Positions 1 to 8,930 of a DNA stretch of 64,000 nucleotides are shown here, one piece after another; position 1 is the stretch's first letter; every line of letters starts with the position of its first letter. A program made the translations under genes and the position numbers. The notes under the pieces are model-generated. The model searched no databases and was not told the DNA's origin. It worked only from the letters and a program-made list of their open reading frames with translations. Location: contig NC_057020.1 in assembly GCF_000002595.2 (NCBI RefSeq), forward strand, positions 1,627,529 to 1,691,528, read 5' to 3'. This DNA is from Chlamydomonas reinhardtii (lineage: Eukaryota; Chlorophyta; Chlorophyceae; Chlamydomonadales; Chlamydomonadaceae).

Positions 1-1740
1 GTTGATCCACTCAATGAAGTGGGGCTCCTGTTGTGTTGAAAGCAAGACGGTGGCAGCACTAGTCAGCGCATATGTGCGCCGCTTAGGTCATGCGCCGCCG
101 GTCTCAGCCCAGCCCTAGCCCTTAGTTGCGCGCTTACTTACCCAGCGCACGTACGACCAGAAAAGGAAGACCGAGGTGCCCATAAGGATGACTGATTGAA
201 CCTTTGTCAGGCCCGAGATGACGGACACGGTGATGGTCATGATGGTTTTCACCAACAGACCGCGCACCTCAACCCGCGCGTGCGGTGAGGCCAGCCAGCG
301 GCGGCTGACTGGGTTCATCTCGAAGTCCGCAACAGTCATTGCAAACGCGATGAAGCAGAAAACGAGCGAGCAGCAAAGCGCTACCGCCATGTGCGCCAGG
401 TGTGGCATCACCAGACAGCCTACGACATTTTGAAGGCACGAGCCGTTTAGTAGCAGCAGTGTGCACCGTGTGTTCGTGCAAAACCTGGGACTGCCCTGCG
501 CTCGACCGGAGCAGCGAGCTCCGGTGTCATGGTTCCCCGCCATTCGTCATTGTGGCAGAGCATGTCTACCGCACCGCAGCACCGAAGGCTGAAGGAAGCG
601 ATTCCCGCCCATGTTGTCCCCCACGCCCGGCTGTCTGCCGCCAACCCAACAACCCCACGCATGCACCCACCGACGTCAGGAAACGCTCTCAGGTGGAACT
701 TGATGGCAGGGTCGGGGTCAAACCACCGGCAGCTCAGCGCCACCATGAAGATGGCCAATGAACCGATGTAGAAGACCACGAAGAACGTGGCGACCACGAT
801 ACGCAGCATCTTGATGGGCCTGCAACCAGCGCCGTGTCGGTCAACACCGCCGCTTGACAATCGAGTCCCGCTCCTGGTGCACACCCAAGGTAACGCATCA
901 CCGCGCACTCACCAGACATAAGGGAAGCGATCATTCTTGAAGCACCAGCCGACCCATATGCACAGCATGATGCTGATCGCCAGCGCTGCCGCAAGCACGT
1001 ACAGTATCGCCACGAAGAAGTTGTAACCCTGTGCAGCAACATACAAGATTTAGCACATGTGGGAGGTTGCCCAAAACCGTTACGTCATGCATTTCATCCC
1101 CATCACCAATGCCGTAACCCGCAGCCAGAAAGCACTGCAACCCTGCATGCCGACTCGCCTTGGCGATGATGGGGTTACTGAAGTGCACCCATTTAATGGC
1201 CTTCCAGTACCACGCGTTAGTGTCAATGGCCCATCCTGAAGAGAGAATACAGCATGTGTATCAGTATCACCCAGAGAAAAAGGCTTCCTCACCACCCAGA
1301 GAACAGCGCATTGGGGTGCCTACGCGGGGCGCAACACGAACCCGTGCTCCTCTATACCGCAAGCCTCACCGCCCCATGTGATTTGCGTCCCCCGCGGAAG
1401 GGACGGCACTCTGCACACCCGCATGATGCGAACTCACCATACGTAGGGTTGACTGGAGGAGGGAGCCAGGAGAACGAGTTCACATGCGATGCGCGCAAGT
1501 TCATAACGATTAGTGAGGCGCACAGCATCGCGTACCCACATCCAAAACACACTTACCAATCAGGATGAAACACTGTAAGAAATCAAGAATCAGCTTGGCA
1601 AAGGCGAAGCGCTTGGACGTGTCGAGCTTCTCTTTTGCGAGCGTGTAGAGCACCCCAAATACCGCCGCCTGCACTGTTTGGTTCTGTTCCAATAGGTCGT
1701 TGGCTCCGACATCGCCTCCGCCACCCGCACCCGCCCTGCG
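1..1740 (-). CDS. TmcB/TmcC-like multi-pass membrane protein, 5' part, gene continues past left edge
   Basis: This is the N-terminal membrane region of a protein of the algal 'tiny macrocysts' TmcB/TmcC-like family, often PAS-containing sensors of unknown substrate. Coding exons read on the minus strand are 1557-1740, a 15-nt micro-exon 1438-1452, 1159-1235, 913-1028, 671-819 and 142-419, then the gene leaves the window. Frames join without a stop. Recognisable stretches include VQAAVFGVLYTLAKEKLD, the hydrophobic helix FFVAILYVLAAALAISI, WCFKNDRFPYVW, IKMLRIVVATFFVVFY and the run ending FLFWSYVRW; at least four membrane helices are visible. Four of the five introns are GT-AG; the intron between 1159 and 1028 has a GC donor in a strong AAG/GCGAGT context. 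No in-frame ATG precedes the first recognised exon before a stop near 1753, so the start codon probably lies in an upstream exon I could not place, or the 5' end is damaged. Confidence 0.75.
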
Positions 1741-2608
1741 TATGCGGACCCGAAATGAGCAGGCTCAATGCGCGCAGCGGCCTCGACCCGGAGCAGTGCT
1801 TTCCAACGATTCACGGAAGGCCCCCGTTCTCTATGGAGCCGGTTGGCGAAAACAACGTGGCCCCGCGAAGGGCCCTCCTTTCGGTGCTAGCTCCAATGCT
1901 CAGGACAGTTCCGGGCCGCGCTTACATGCTCCGCGCATCGCTGGCGACCGAGTTGGCTCCAGAGCCAACACTAGAGAAACTGCTGCTACGGCTGAGATGG
2001 TCGCTCATCCTGCTGTGGCGCCAAGCTCAGGGGCACAAGAATGCGGCCCGCCTGGGCCTTCAGGCGTGGCCGCCCAGGGCCCAAGCGACTACACTAAATA
2101 ACACAGCCACACTGCCAGCAGCCTCTAAGTCTCAGGCGGTTAAGGCGTCAAGTTGCGTTGCGTCTGAATCGGATGTCTCGTTGTTTTGTAGTCTCGGAAG
2201 ATACACAATCCATTTCGTCTTGCTATTGTGTCAGTGGGAATGCCGCAAGTATGCGCAACGGAGTGGAGGAGCGAGTCAAAGACGTCCATCCGAATGGGAC
2301 ACACCGTGCCGGGTTCTTACAGCAGAGAACCAGCAGCAGACACCCGACATAGAGGCTACCATTACCTATCAATAGCAGGACATTGGCAGTACAGACAAAC
2401 CCGGCCGGTGTCAAACGTTTGTTCGGGCGCTCACGGCCTCGGCGTCTACGTGCAGTTGTTTTAATAGACAACAACGTGCGTACTACTATAGACTCTTGGG
2501 GAGCCCGTAAACACTCCAAGAGGCGGTCGGCTCAGTCAGACAATGGACGGCAGACGCTTTTGTCTCCGAAACGACTAAACAGGACGGTGACCTGATATTG
2601 ATAGAGTT
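1741..2608. other. Intergenic or upstream region without a recognised gene
   Basis: Several overlapping open frames exist on the plus strand, but none shows a family motif or codon pattern I recognise. It may hold the missing first exon and promoter of the leftward membrane-protein gene. Confidence 0.4.
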
Positions 2609-2843
2609 CTTGGGCATGCGCAAGTGTCCTGCGCTTTGCTGAAGGCGTTACAATCGAGTCCCCAAAAAGGGTGGACATGCGGGCGGCGCACATGTAAGGC
2701 TTGCGCGGAGGCCGAGGCAGTGGCGACAAGCCCGTTCCGGCAACCACATTCTGCATCATCACTTTCTCTTCTAGTTTATCGTCGTTCGGATTTCCACAGG
2801 AGCAGCGGTTTGGTTTGTCAGAGGCCGATGCTGTTGCCAACAC
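2609..2843. repeat. Left copy of a 235-bp exact direct repeat
   Basis: The same 235 bases occur again, in the same orientation, at 7831-8065; I found no difference by eye. Flanking bases diverge immediately at both ends. Here the repeat runs, in an open plus-strand frame, into the Helitron-like fragment to its right. Confidence 0.9.
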
Positions 2844-2879
2844 GCCTGGATCCTGCGTGGATACTAGAAACATACCAGC

Positions 2880-3331
2880 TGTCGCTTAAACAACAGCTGG
2901 GCCGCAGCACAACATCGTGCCAAGTGTCAGGACGTGCAACCAACTCGTTCGCTCTGTCTGCACAAGACTGCCAGCGCATGCGCCTAGCTCTACCCCCCAC
3001 AATCCCCGGCTGCCCTAAGTACTTCCTAAACCACCTTAACCAGGCCAAAGCGGCGTGTTCCTTGCTAGGACGAACACCGGACTTTTTCCTCACAATCACC
3101 AGCAATGAGTTCCAGTGGCTGGAAATTCAGGACGCATCAGCGCGTGTACGCGCACTTATGGCCTTGCCTGAGAACCACGAGCTCCGCAACGCATTCACCC
3201 GTGCACCATGTGAAGTTGGTCGGCTGTTCTGCCACGTCAGCTCGCGGGGCGGCGGGCCGGGCTCGGCGGTGGTCACGTTGCTGCCGGTCACCATCGGCAA
3301 GGGCAGGTGTGTATTGACAGTTGTCAAATGA
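2880..3331 (+). mobile_element. Helitron replicase (Rep N-terminal domain) fragment
   Basis: The plus-strand frame contains PGCPKYFLNHLNQAKAAC followed by GRTPDFFLTITSNEFQWLEI. This matches the layout of the Helitron-like N domain, in which a GxPRY...N motif is followed by GKPDLFITFTCNPxWPEI. The following DASARVRAL segment fits the start of the region after it. Only about 150 residues are present; no Rep HUH domain or helicase follows, so this is a small relic. Its reading frame also includes the 235-bp repeat on its left. Neither the 5'-TC nor the 3'-CTRR Helitron terminus could be assigned. Confidence 0.55.
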
Positions 3332-4440
3332 CACGCGTCGTGTCATGCGTCGAGTGAAGGGCTAGGTTTTGCGGGCTCCTTACGCCCCAGGCTTGTGCTC
3401 CAGGGCTGTAGACGTGGGCGAGGGTGCGTTCATCAGTTCCTGAGGTTGCATTGGTCCCTTCCAGCATGCTAGATTGCATCGTCGGCCTACGTGGATATTG
3501 CGCCGTCTCCATTCGCGTCCCACTCCATGACAAATCGTGTCCCCAGGGAGGCGCCAACATGACGGCACCCAAAACCCTCTGATAGATAGTACTTTAAGGA
3601 CCACCACGCCGTCCCTAACTGATGTGTACAGGACATCAGGGGGGTTTCACCGCGTGCCAAACCCGCACGCCAAGGAGGCCCCAAACAAAATGCAGAGCGG
3701 GATACAAACTCTGCCACTTATTTACATGTTATGTGCAATCTATTCGAGCAATAGCGCTTGACGGCAGGCTAAAACGTGCTCGTCTCAAGTCACGAAATTG
3801 ACCGACCAACATCCTGCATAGGCGTTGTTTTGGGGCGTGATCAATTGCCGTCAACACAGATATCTGCATAGGTGTAATCAGGCTACTATCTGGCCTGATA
3901 TGGCGTGTCCTGGCGAACGCGACATGCAGATGTTTGAGGTCGGCCCCGGCTCGATTCAGTGCCCCGGGGCTACCCTAATGACCTTATATGTTGTAGTAGA
4001 TGCTATAGGAATGGTACTGGGCTGGGGACACGACCGGCCCGTAGTTGGACGTTGCCGACCGACCTCGCAGCGCCACCTTGCCGGTGCCTGAGGCGCATGC
4101 TGCCTATTAATTGCTATTCATAATTCTGGGTCCCTTTTATGGGGCCACGCGGCCACACACCGGTGCTCGCGCAAACCCGATACTCAACTCGGCGACGCGG
4201 CGTTCTTAAGTGGGGGGCCGAATTCTGTGCGCTGTATTTACACAACTGGGTCCCTCGCGGCTGCCCGGACAGCAAATGGCCGCGGCTCCGACACAAACGC
4301 CACGGAGCGCACTCCCGTATGCGGCCCCAGCTATGTCGCGAGCACGCGCGACGCTCCTCACAACAAAGCTGGGTCCCTCACGCCTGGGGCCCCGGCCCCC
4401 CCCCACCCTCGGAGGATCGCCCGCGCGGCTAAGTCCGGTT
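3332..4440. other. Non-coding stretch with a small hairpin and three spaced copies of a decamer
   Basis: No gene was recognised. A short inverted repeat (7-bp arms, 5-base loop) sits just after the Helitron fragment at about 3328-3346. The decamer CTGGGTCCCT occurs three times, near 4127, 4245 and 4369, at spacings of about 118 and 124 bp, which may mark a degenerate tandem repeat or the 3' region of a mobile element. Confidence 0.4.
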
Positions 4441-4506
4441 TCTATTATTATTCTTCTTATGATATAGGAATAATAATAATAATAATAGGAATAATAATAA
4501 TAATAA
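4441..4506. repeat. ATT/AAT-rich simple repeat, probable LINE 3' tail
   Basis: Trinucleotide runs (ATT then AAT, interrupted by GG) lie where the leftward LINE would end. Short-repeat tails in place of poly(A) are known for several LINE clades. Confidence 0.6.
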
Positions 4507-4682
4507 TGGTACTCCCTGCGTGACAGGGCGTGTTCTGAGGAGGTAGAGGCGTGAGGGCATGAGAGACCACCACATTAGTGGTCTCCGCCACTGGGCCCCT
4601 GTCCCCCAAGGAGAGTGGGGAGGCTGGCAGCGCGCCTAGGCGCGCTGGGCCTGGTCCCATTCTCACAACGGGGCGTACTGTG

Positions 4683-5540
4683 CTAAGGTGGGCGTCCTGG
4701 CCATGGGTGACTGCAGAGTTCCCGGCGGAGAGCTGTAATGGCGGTAGTCGTGTGAACAGCGTGCTGGACAAGCTTTTGGCAGGTGCGGTGCGCAGATTGT
4801 GTTGAGCATCCGAGCGTTTTAAGCAGGGCATGGAGGTGGGTGGTAACGGTGCCGGTATGCCCGAGGCTGATGATTGTGTCCTGGTTGTGTATCACGTCCC
4901 ATCCGGCGGTGCGGAGTGCGGTGGCAAGGTCGTCATGTTGTTGCAGTTTTTCTGCCCTTTTGTCCAGGTGATTGAGGTCAGAGCAGTAGCCCACTTCTAT
5001 TACGTAGACTTTATGCGCGCTTTTCTGGAGTCGCGTGCGAGGCATATTAGTAGGCTGCCCAGATCGGGTCATGCGTAAGGAGGGGACGACCAGCAGGTCC
5101 GGGCGAAATCGTAGTCGCACGCTCTCTGGCGTGCCTGGCAGCACCCATGCGGGTATGCGTGTTCCCCCACTGTAAGCGGGGGCGTCCTTTCCTGCATCCA
5201 TGTACATAACGCATCCGCCATTCTGCCCTTGACTTACTGCCTTCGCGATCCGTTGAACGGCGCGGTTGTGCCTCGCGATGTACGCGGCTTTCATACGCCG
5301 GTGCGTGCAGCCGCCCAGGGTGTGCGTGCCACCGTCGACGCATCGGCACAGCGGGCATTCGCCCCCCGCGCAGCCGGGTATGGGGTGTTTTACACGGGCG
5401 GCGCGCTTGGCGTTCCAGGAGAGCCCCCATCGGTATTTGAAGGCACAGCGTGCTTCTTCGAACGGGAAGCCATCGAACAGGTTTAGTCCATATCTCGCGT
5501 CAATGTGCTGCCTGGTAGCGTCCCACAGTTCTGCGTATAA
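4683..5540 (-). CDS. LINE zinc-finger plus restriction-like endonuclease (RLE)
   Basis: Minus-strand translation shows a CPLCRCVDGGTHTLGGCTH zinc motif followed by the endonuclease core FRPDLLVV, then VYVIEVGYCSD and a downstream KLQQHDDL segment. This matches the PD...(D/E)xK layout of the restriction-like endonucleases found in R2-type and Dualen/RandI LINEs, where the enzyme nicks target DNA for target-primed reverse transcription. The PD, E and K positions are all present. The reading frame differs from that of the RNase H segment, so the copy is broken between the two. Confidence 0.75.
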   Translation of the reverse strand, partial: LYAELWDATRQHIDARYGLNLFDGFPFEEARCAFKYRWGLSWNAKRAARVKHPIPGCAGGECPLCRCVDGGTHTLGGCTHRRMKAAYIARHNRAVQRIAKAVSQGQNGGCVMYMDAGKDAPAYSGGTRIPAWVLPGTPESVRLRFRPDLLVVPSLRMTRSGQPTNMPRTRLQKSAHKVYVIEVGYCSDLNHLDKRAEKLQQHDDLATALRTAGWDVIHNQDTIISLGHTGTVTTHLHALLKTLGCSTQSAHRTCQKLVQHAVHTTTAITALRRELCSHPWPGRPP

Positions 5541-6307
5541 GCCTGTTTTTGTGTATCCATTTTCTTCAGGTCGCGATTGAGGTCGTTGGCGTATCGTAAC
5601 CGTTCCTCTACGTTGCCATTGTGCTCCACAGTTTCTCTCTTAGCAATCCAGCCCTCTAGTGTCTCGAACGGGTGCGAGTACAAGGTCTCCACCGCGTCCG
5701 GCGGGGTTTCTCTAGTCGCCACTGCCTGTGCCGCCTCATCGGCTTTCTGATTTCCTACGCACGTATCTGCTTGGTGTGAACGGACGTGATAGAAGTATGT
5801 CTTCAGACCTGCCAACCCACGTTGGGCCAGTATGTCAGTGATGGCCCCGAACATTTCGCGGTGTTTGCTGACGTGTAGCGACTCGGGCTCCAGAATGGCA
5901 CGGCGAAGGATAAGCAGGCTGACAAGGCTGTCGGTGTAAATCCGCAGGTGGGGCAAGTCAAGGTTGAGGCTAAGTGCCATGCGTATAGCCGACGACTCGC
6001 ATCTGAGAATAGTGCTAAGGGGAGTGTCAAAAGCGATATCTTCGTCTATATGCGTCGTGCGGTTTTCAGTTTCGTCCCAGATCGCTGCTCCCAGGCCTGT
6101 GTAGTCGCTCGAGTGTGGGACCTTGCTCCCGTCGGTGAAGACGGCGGAGCCACACGTGTGTGCGAGAGGAATGGTTATGGGGTAGAGGGCTGCGAGCTCC
6201 GTGGGGGTTGGGGGTGTGGGGGCGGCCGGGGGGGGCTGTGGTAGGGGTGTCGGGGTGGTGTGGGTGCGGAGGCGACGCTCCAGCTTCCGAGGGGTTTTGG
6301 GCCACGG
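5483..6307 (-). CDS. LINE RNase H domain
   Basis: The minus-strand frame gives AVFTDGSKVPHSS, then CESSAIRMAL, then LRIYTDSLVSLLIL, then a C-terminal HVRSHQADTCVGNQKADEAA. These are the DGS, E, TDS and H/D motifs of RNase H1-type enzymes in the right order and spacing, so all four catalytic acidic positions appear present. In the element it would degrade the RNA strand of the cDNA hybrid. It lies in the same frame as the PCIF1-like segment, separated by a single stop. Confidence 0.8.
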   Translation of the reverse strand, partial: PWPKTPRKLERRLRTHTTPTPLPQPPPAAPTPPTPTELAALYPITIPLAHTCGSAVFTDGSKVPHSSDYTGLGAAIWDETENRTTHIDEDIAFDTPLSTILRCESSAIRMALSLNLDLPHLRIYTDSLVSLLILRRAILEPESLHVSKHREMFGAITDILAQRGLAGLKTYFYHVRSHQADTCVGNQKADEAAQAVATRETPPDAVETLYSHPFETLEGWIAKRETVEHNGNVEERLRYANDLNRDLKKMDTQKQAYTQNCGTLPGSTLTRDMD

Positions 6308-8065
6308 TTAAGGTGCGTCTGGGTTCGGCAAGGGCTTGCGGGCGGCAGGCTGTGGAGTGTGTCCAAGGGCGCCAGACAGCGCCGCCGCTAGTCCATTCCC
6401 CAGGGCCGTGTTGAGAATTAACCGGCCGGGCTCGTTTGCCACACACAGGAGGTGGAGTCCGCGCCGGTGGGCGGGGAGCTCTTGCGGCTGACCTAGGCCG
6501 GAGGCCATGGCGGCCCACGTGTGTGCCGGTCGGATATGTCCCAGGGCGTGGACCAGTGGGTGCCGGAGCCAGGCCGTGTAACCACTGGTTTCGCCATACG
6601 GCACGACCACGACTGACAAATGTGGCGCTTGCGCTGCCGCTGCCTCAGCGCTGGCGACCGCCCAGGCCATTGCCAGGTTGGTTTGTTCGGGCTGTGGTGG
6701 TGGGTGGAGGAATGACACATCGTGTAGGAGTCGGCTGTAGCAGTCGAGGGCGGCCCCGAACACTGCGTCCTCGGGGTGTGCCGTGTAGTAGGCCGGTATG
6801 TTGCCGGTAGCGTTGAGGGGGGAGGCAAATGCTTCTGTTGTGAACTTAAGATGGGAGGTAAGGGTGGACATTAGGTCTGGACAGAGGGTGACCTCGTGCG
6901 CTGGGTTGGTAGAGCTCTCTTTGTGGCGTTTACTGGGGCGATATCGTGTGAGCAGGGAGGCTACGGCGGCGGCGAAAGCTTTCGGGGGTTGGGTGGGGTT
7001 GAGCGCCTTATAGCGGGCGTGGAGGAGGGCGAGGCGAGTAGCCGAGATGGATCCAACGCATCGGCCGTCGGGTCCGTATACTCTGGCGGTAGGGTCAGGG
7101 TCGGTCGCCGTGCCGGCGGCTAGACCGGGTGTTCGTGTACCCAACTGGATACAATACTGACCTGTCGGATGAATGTCTGTGTCTGGGTTGCAGGAGTTGG
7201 TGTCAATGGTGCAGTACCGGAGAGTGGCACGTTTTCGTGCCGCCATGCTGGGTGCTGGGTCCCGCCACCGGCCCTGGCGCTGCTTGCTGGTGAGGTGGGT
7301 ATCAAGCGCAGGGGGTGGGGTGGGGTCGGGGGGTGCTTCAGCTTGGGCAAGGGTGTACCGTGCCAGGGCGGCCGCCCAGCCGGGGTTCTGTGAGAGGGAG
7401 GAGAGCGGGTCTTCCGTGTCGGCCCAGTGCACCTGGGCCATAAACCGGCGGATGCCCTGTCCCCATAGCATACATGAGGGTTTTGTGGCGTTGATGGCGT
7501 CGTAGTTCTGTATCTTATAGGCGCTGAGTATACCGTTCGTGGTGAGGGTTGGTTGCCAGCGAACTTTGTAGCGGCAGCGGTCAGCCCAGGGGGGTTCTTC
7601 TGGCGGCGGGTCCAGTTTCCGTTTTCTCTTGGGTGGTGGGGCATTGGTTTTATGTGTCATGGGCCCGCTGACAACCGCGGCAATGATGTCATCGCGGTTG
7701 GCCAGGTGGGCTGTGATGTGTTGTGCCGCTAGCTTCCCAGCGTCGGACTGGGGCAGTGCGCCATTTAATGCTATGTCTCTGGCTTTGCGCCATGCAGGTC
7801 TGGCGCTTGGCTGCGCGGTCGCGCGGTTCCCTTGGGCATGCGCAAGTGTCCTGCGCTTTGCTGAAGGCGTTACAATCGAGTCCCCAAAAAGGGTGGACAT
7901 GCGGGCGGCGCACATGTAAGGCTTGCGCGGAGGCCGAGGCAGTGGCGACAAGCCCGTTCCGGCAACCACATTCTGCATCATCACTTTCTCTTCTAGTTTA
8001 TCGTCGTTCGGATTTCCACAGGAGCAGCGGTTTGGTTTGTCAGAGGCCGATGCTGTTGCCAACAC
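6308..8065 (-). CDS. LINE polyprotein part with PCIF1-like (m6A methyltransferase-fold) domain
   Basis: This 585-residue open frame on the minus strand starts inside the 235-bp repeat and ends just before the RNase H segment, which continues in the same frame after one stop. The first 300 residues include RYCTIDTNSCNPDTDIHPTG and VYGPDGRCVGSISATRLALL, a linker style seen in algal LINE proteins. The last 150 residues resemble PCIF1: AFASPLNAT, then PEDAVFGAALD, then SFLHPPPQ, then HLSVVVVPYGE. PCIF1 has FASPLN, FGSxG, SFxANPPF and LSFIVFIPEW in the same order. The catalytic NPPF is replaced by HPPP, so methyltransferase activity is doubtful. The domain call rests on motif order read by eye. 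Confidence 0.6.
   Translation of the reverse strand: MLATASASDKPNRCSCGNPNDDKLEEKVMMQNVVAGTGLSPLPRPPRKPYMCAARMSTLFGDSIVTPSAKRRTLAHAQGNRATAQPSARPAWRKARDIALNGALPQSDAGKLAAQHITAHLANRDDIIAAVVSGPMTHKTNAPPPKRKRKLDPPPEEPPWADRCRYKVRWQPTLTTNGILSAYKIQNYDAINATKPSCMLWGQGIRRFMAQVHWADTEDPLSSLSQNPGWAAALARYTLAQAEAPPDPTPPPALDTHLTSKQRQGRWRDPAPSMAARKRATLRYCTIDTNSCNPDTDIHPTGQYCIQLGTRTPGLAAGTATDPDPTARVYGPDGRCVGSISATRLALLHARYKALNPTQPPKAFAAAVASLLTRYRPSKRHKESSTNPAHEVTLCPDLMSTLTSHLKFTTEAFASPLNATGNIPAYYTAHPEDAVFGAALDCYSRLLHDVSFLHPPPQPEQTNLAMAWAVASAEAAAAQAPHLSVVVVPYGETSGYTAWLRHPLVHALGHIRPAHTWAAMASGLGQPQELPAHRRGLHLLCVANEPGRLILNTALGNGLAAALSGALGHTPQPAARKPLPNPDAP
7831..8065. repeat. Right copy of the 235-bp exact direct repeat
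   Basis: It is identical by eye to 2609-2843. On the minus strand it is open and in frame with the LINE polyprotein segment to its left. Confidence 0.9.
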
Positions 8066-8930
8066 TGCGGGACTGTGGGCAGATTCAGCCGCTTCAAGGG
8101 GGGCCTGGACAAGTCTCGGACATAGACTCAGCAGTTCAGTGGGGCTCCCCTGACGTCCCTCATGGCCGTTGTAGTGGGCCTCTTTCCAGTAGATTTAGTG
8201 GCGCCCTCTTGCGCGCTCTCCGCTGGTTTGTGGGGTCGCTTAAACAGCACTAAGTACGGTATAGTTGGACGCAAAGCGGGGCGGTGCAAAGCAGAGGTCA
8301 GCTTCGGCGACCTGGCCGGGAACCAGCTTTCTCGAGGGGTGACACGCGCCAACACGCAAGTTGCCTTTGGGCGCGCCTAACTTGTTGTCACGATAAATGG
8401 TTGAGGTTGACTGCTAGCAAGCGTCGCAGAGGAAATTCGCGTCTAAAGGGAAAGGCCACTAGATGGCCATTGCAGGGTCGCAACGCCAACTCAGCGACGA
8501 ACATGCGGCACGTGCTGATGGCTATGCTACTTGGTGGAGCGCGGCCTGCGGTCCTGCGCCTTGGTGGCGGCGATGGTGGCGGCGGCGGCGCTGGCCCTGG
8601 CGGCTGTGGCGGCGGCGCTGGCCCTGGCGGCTGCGGCGGCGGCGCAGGACCTGGCGGCGGCGGCAGTGGCCCTGGGCCCAGCAGTGGCGGCGTACATGTG
8701 CGTAGCAGAGGGGGCAGGCAAGGCCACGTGGAGGAGGAGAGCGCGGCGCCGCTCAGGAAGCGGCGCCGGCGCGCAGGTTGGGACCTGCCGGTGTCTGGCT
8801 TGCGGTCTTTGCTGGCGAGCCTAGCGTTGCTGTTCGGCTTGTTGCCTGCTGTGCTTGTGCTTGACAGCGGGACGCGGCTGGACACATGGCGGGCGGGGCC
8901 TGTACGAACCGACCCCGGCTATAGATGAGG
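8066..8930. other. Repeat-derived region with a GGC-rich 30-bp minisatellite
   Basis: About 8579-8680 holds three imperfect 30-bp units. On the plus strand they encode Gly-rich GGAGPGGC-type repeats inside an open frame of 214 codons ending at 8928. On the minus strand they encode a Pro-rich run inside a 165-codon frame. Neither frame shows a known domain, and the minus-strand frame shares a short motif (SSTSTAGN) with the repeat near 26.7 kb, which points to mobile-element origin. I do not call a gene here. Confidence 0.4.

Larger units (their letters stand above)
4441..7830 (-). mobile_element. 5'-truncated non-LTR retrotransposon (LINE, RandI/Dualen-like) with PCIF1-like, RNase H and restriction-like endonuclease domains
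   Basis: Read on the minus strand the element has, in order, a long linker typical of algal LINE polyproteins, a PCIF1-methyltransferase-like domain (about 6.3-7.0 kb), RNase H (about 5.55-6.15 kb), a Cys/His zinc motif and a restriction-like endonuclease (4.68-5.45 kb). The AP endonuclease and reverse transcriptase expected upstream are absent, so this copy cannot move by itself. The frame is interrupted about twice. An ATT/AAT-rich simple tail at 4441-4506 fits a LINE 3' end. Known Dualen/RandI elements of Chlamydomonas carry RNase H and a restriction-like endonuclease, and this is the closest family I can name. The 5' boundary is uncertain because the open frame continues into the 235-bp repeat at 7831-8065. 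Confidence 0.75.

Noticed and set aside
4441-4506. A promoter or AT-rich origin
   Set aside because: It is a plain trinucleotide repeat at the expected 3' end of a leftward LINE.
2609-8065. The 235-bp direct repeats as LTRs of an LTR retrotransposon
   Set aside because: They can be trimmed to TG...CA ends, but no target-site duplication, primer-binding site or polypurine tract was found. The coding domains between them (RLE, zinc motif) are of LINE type.
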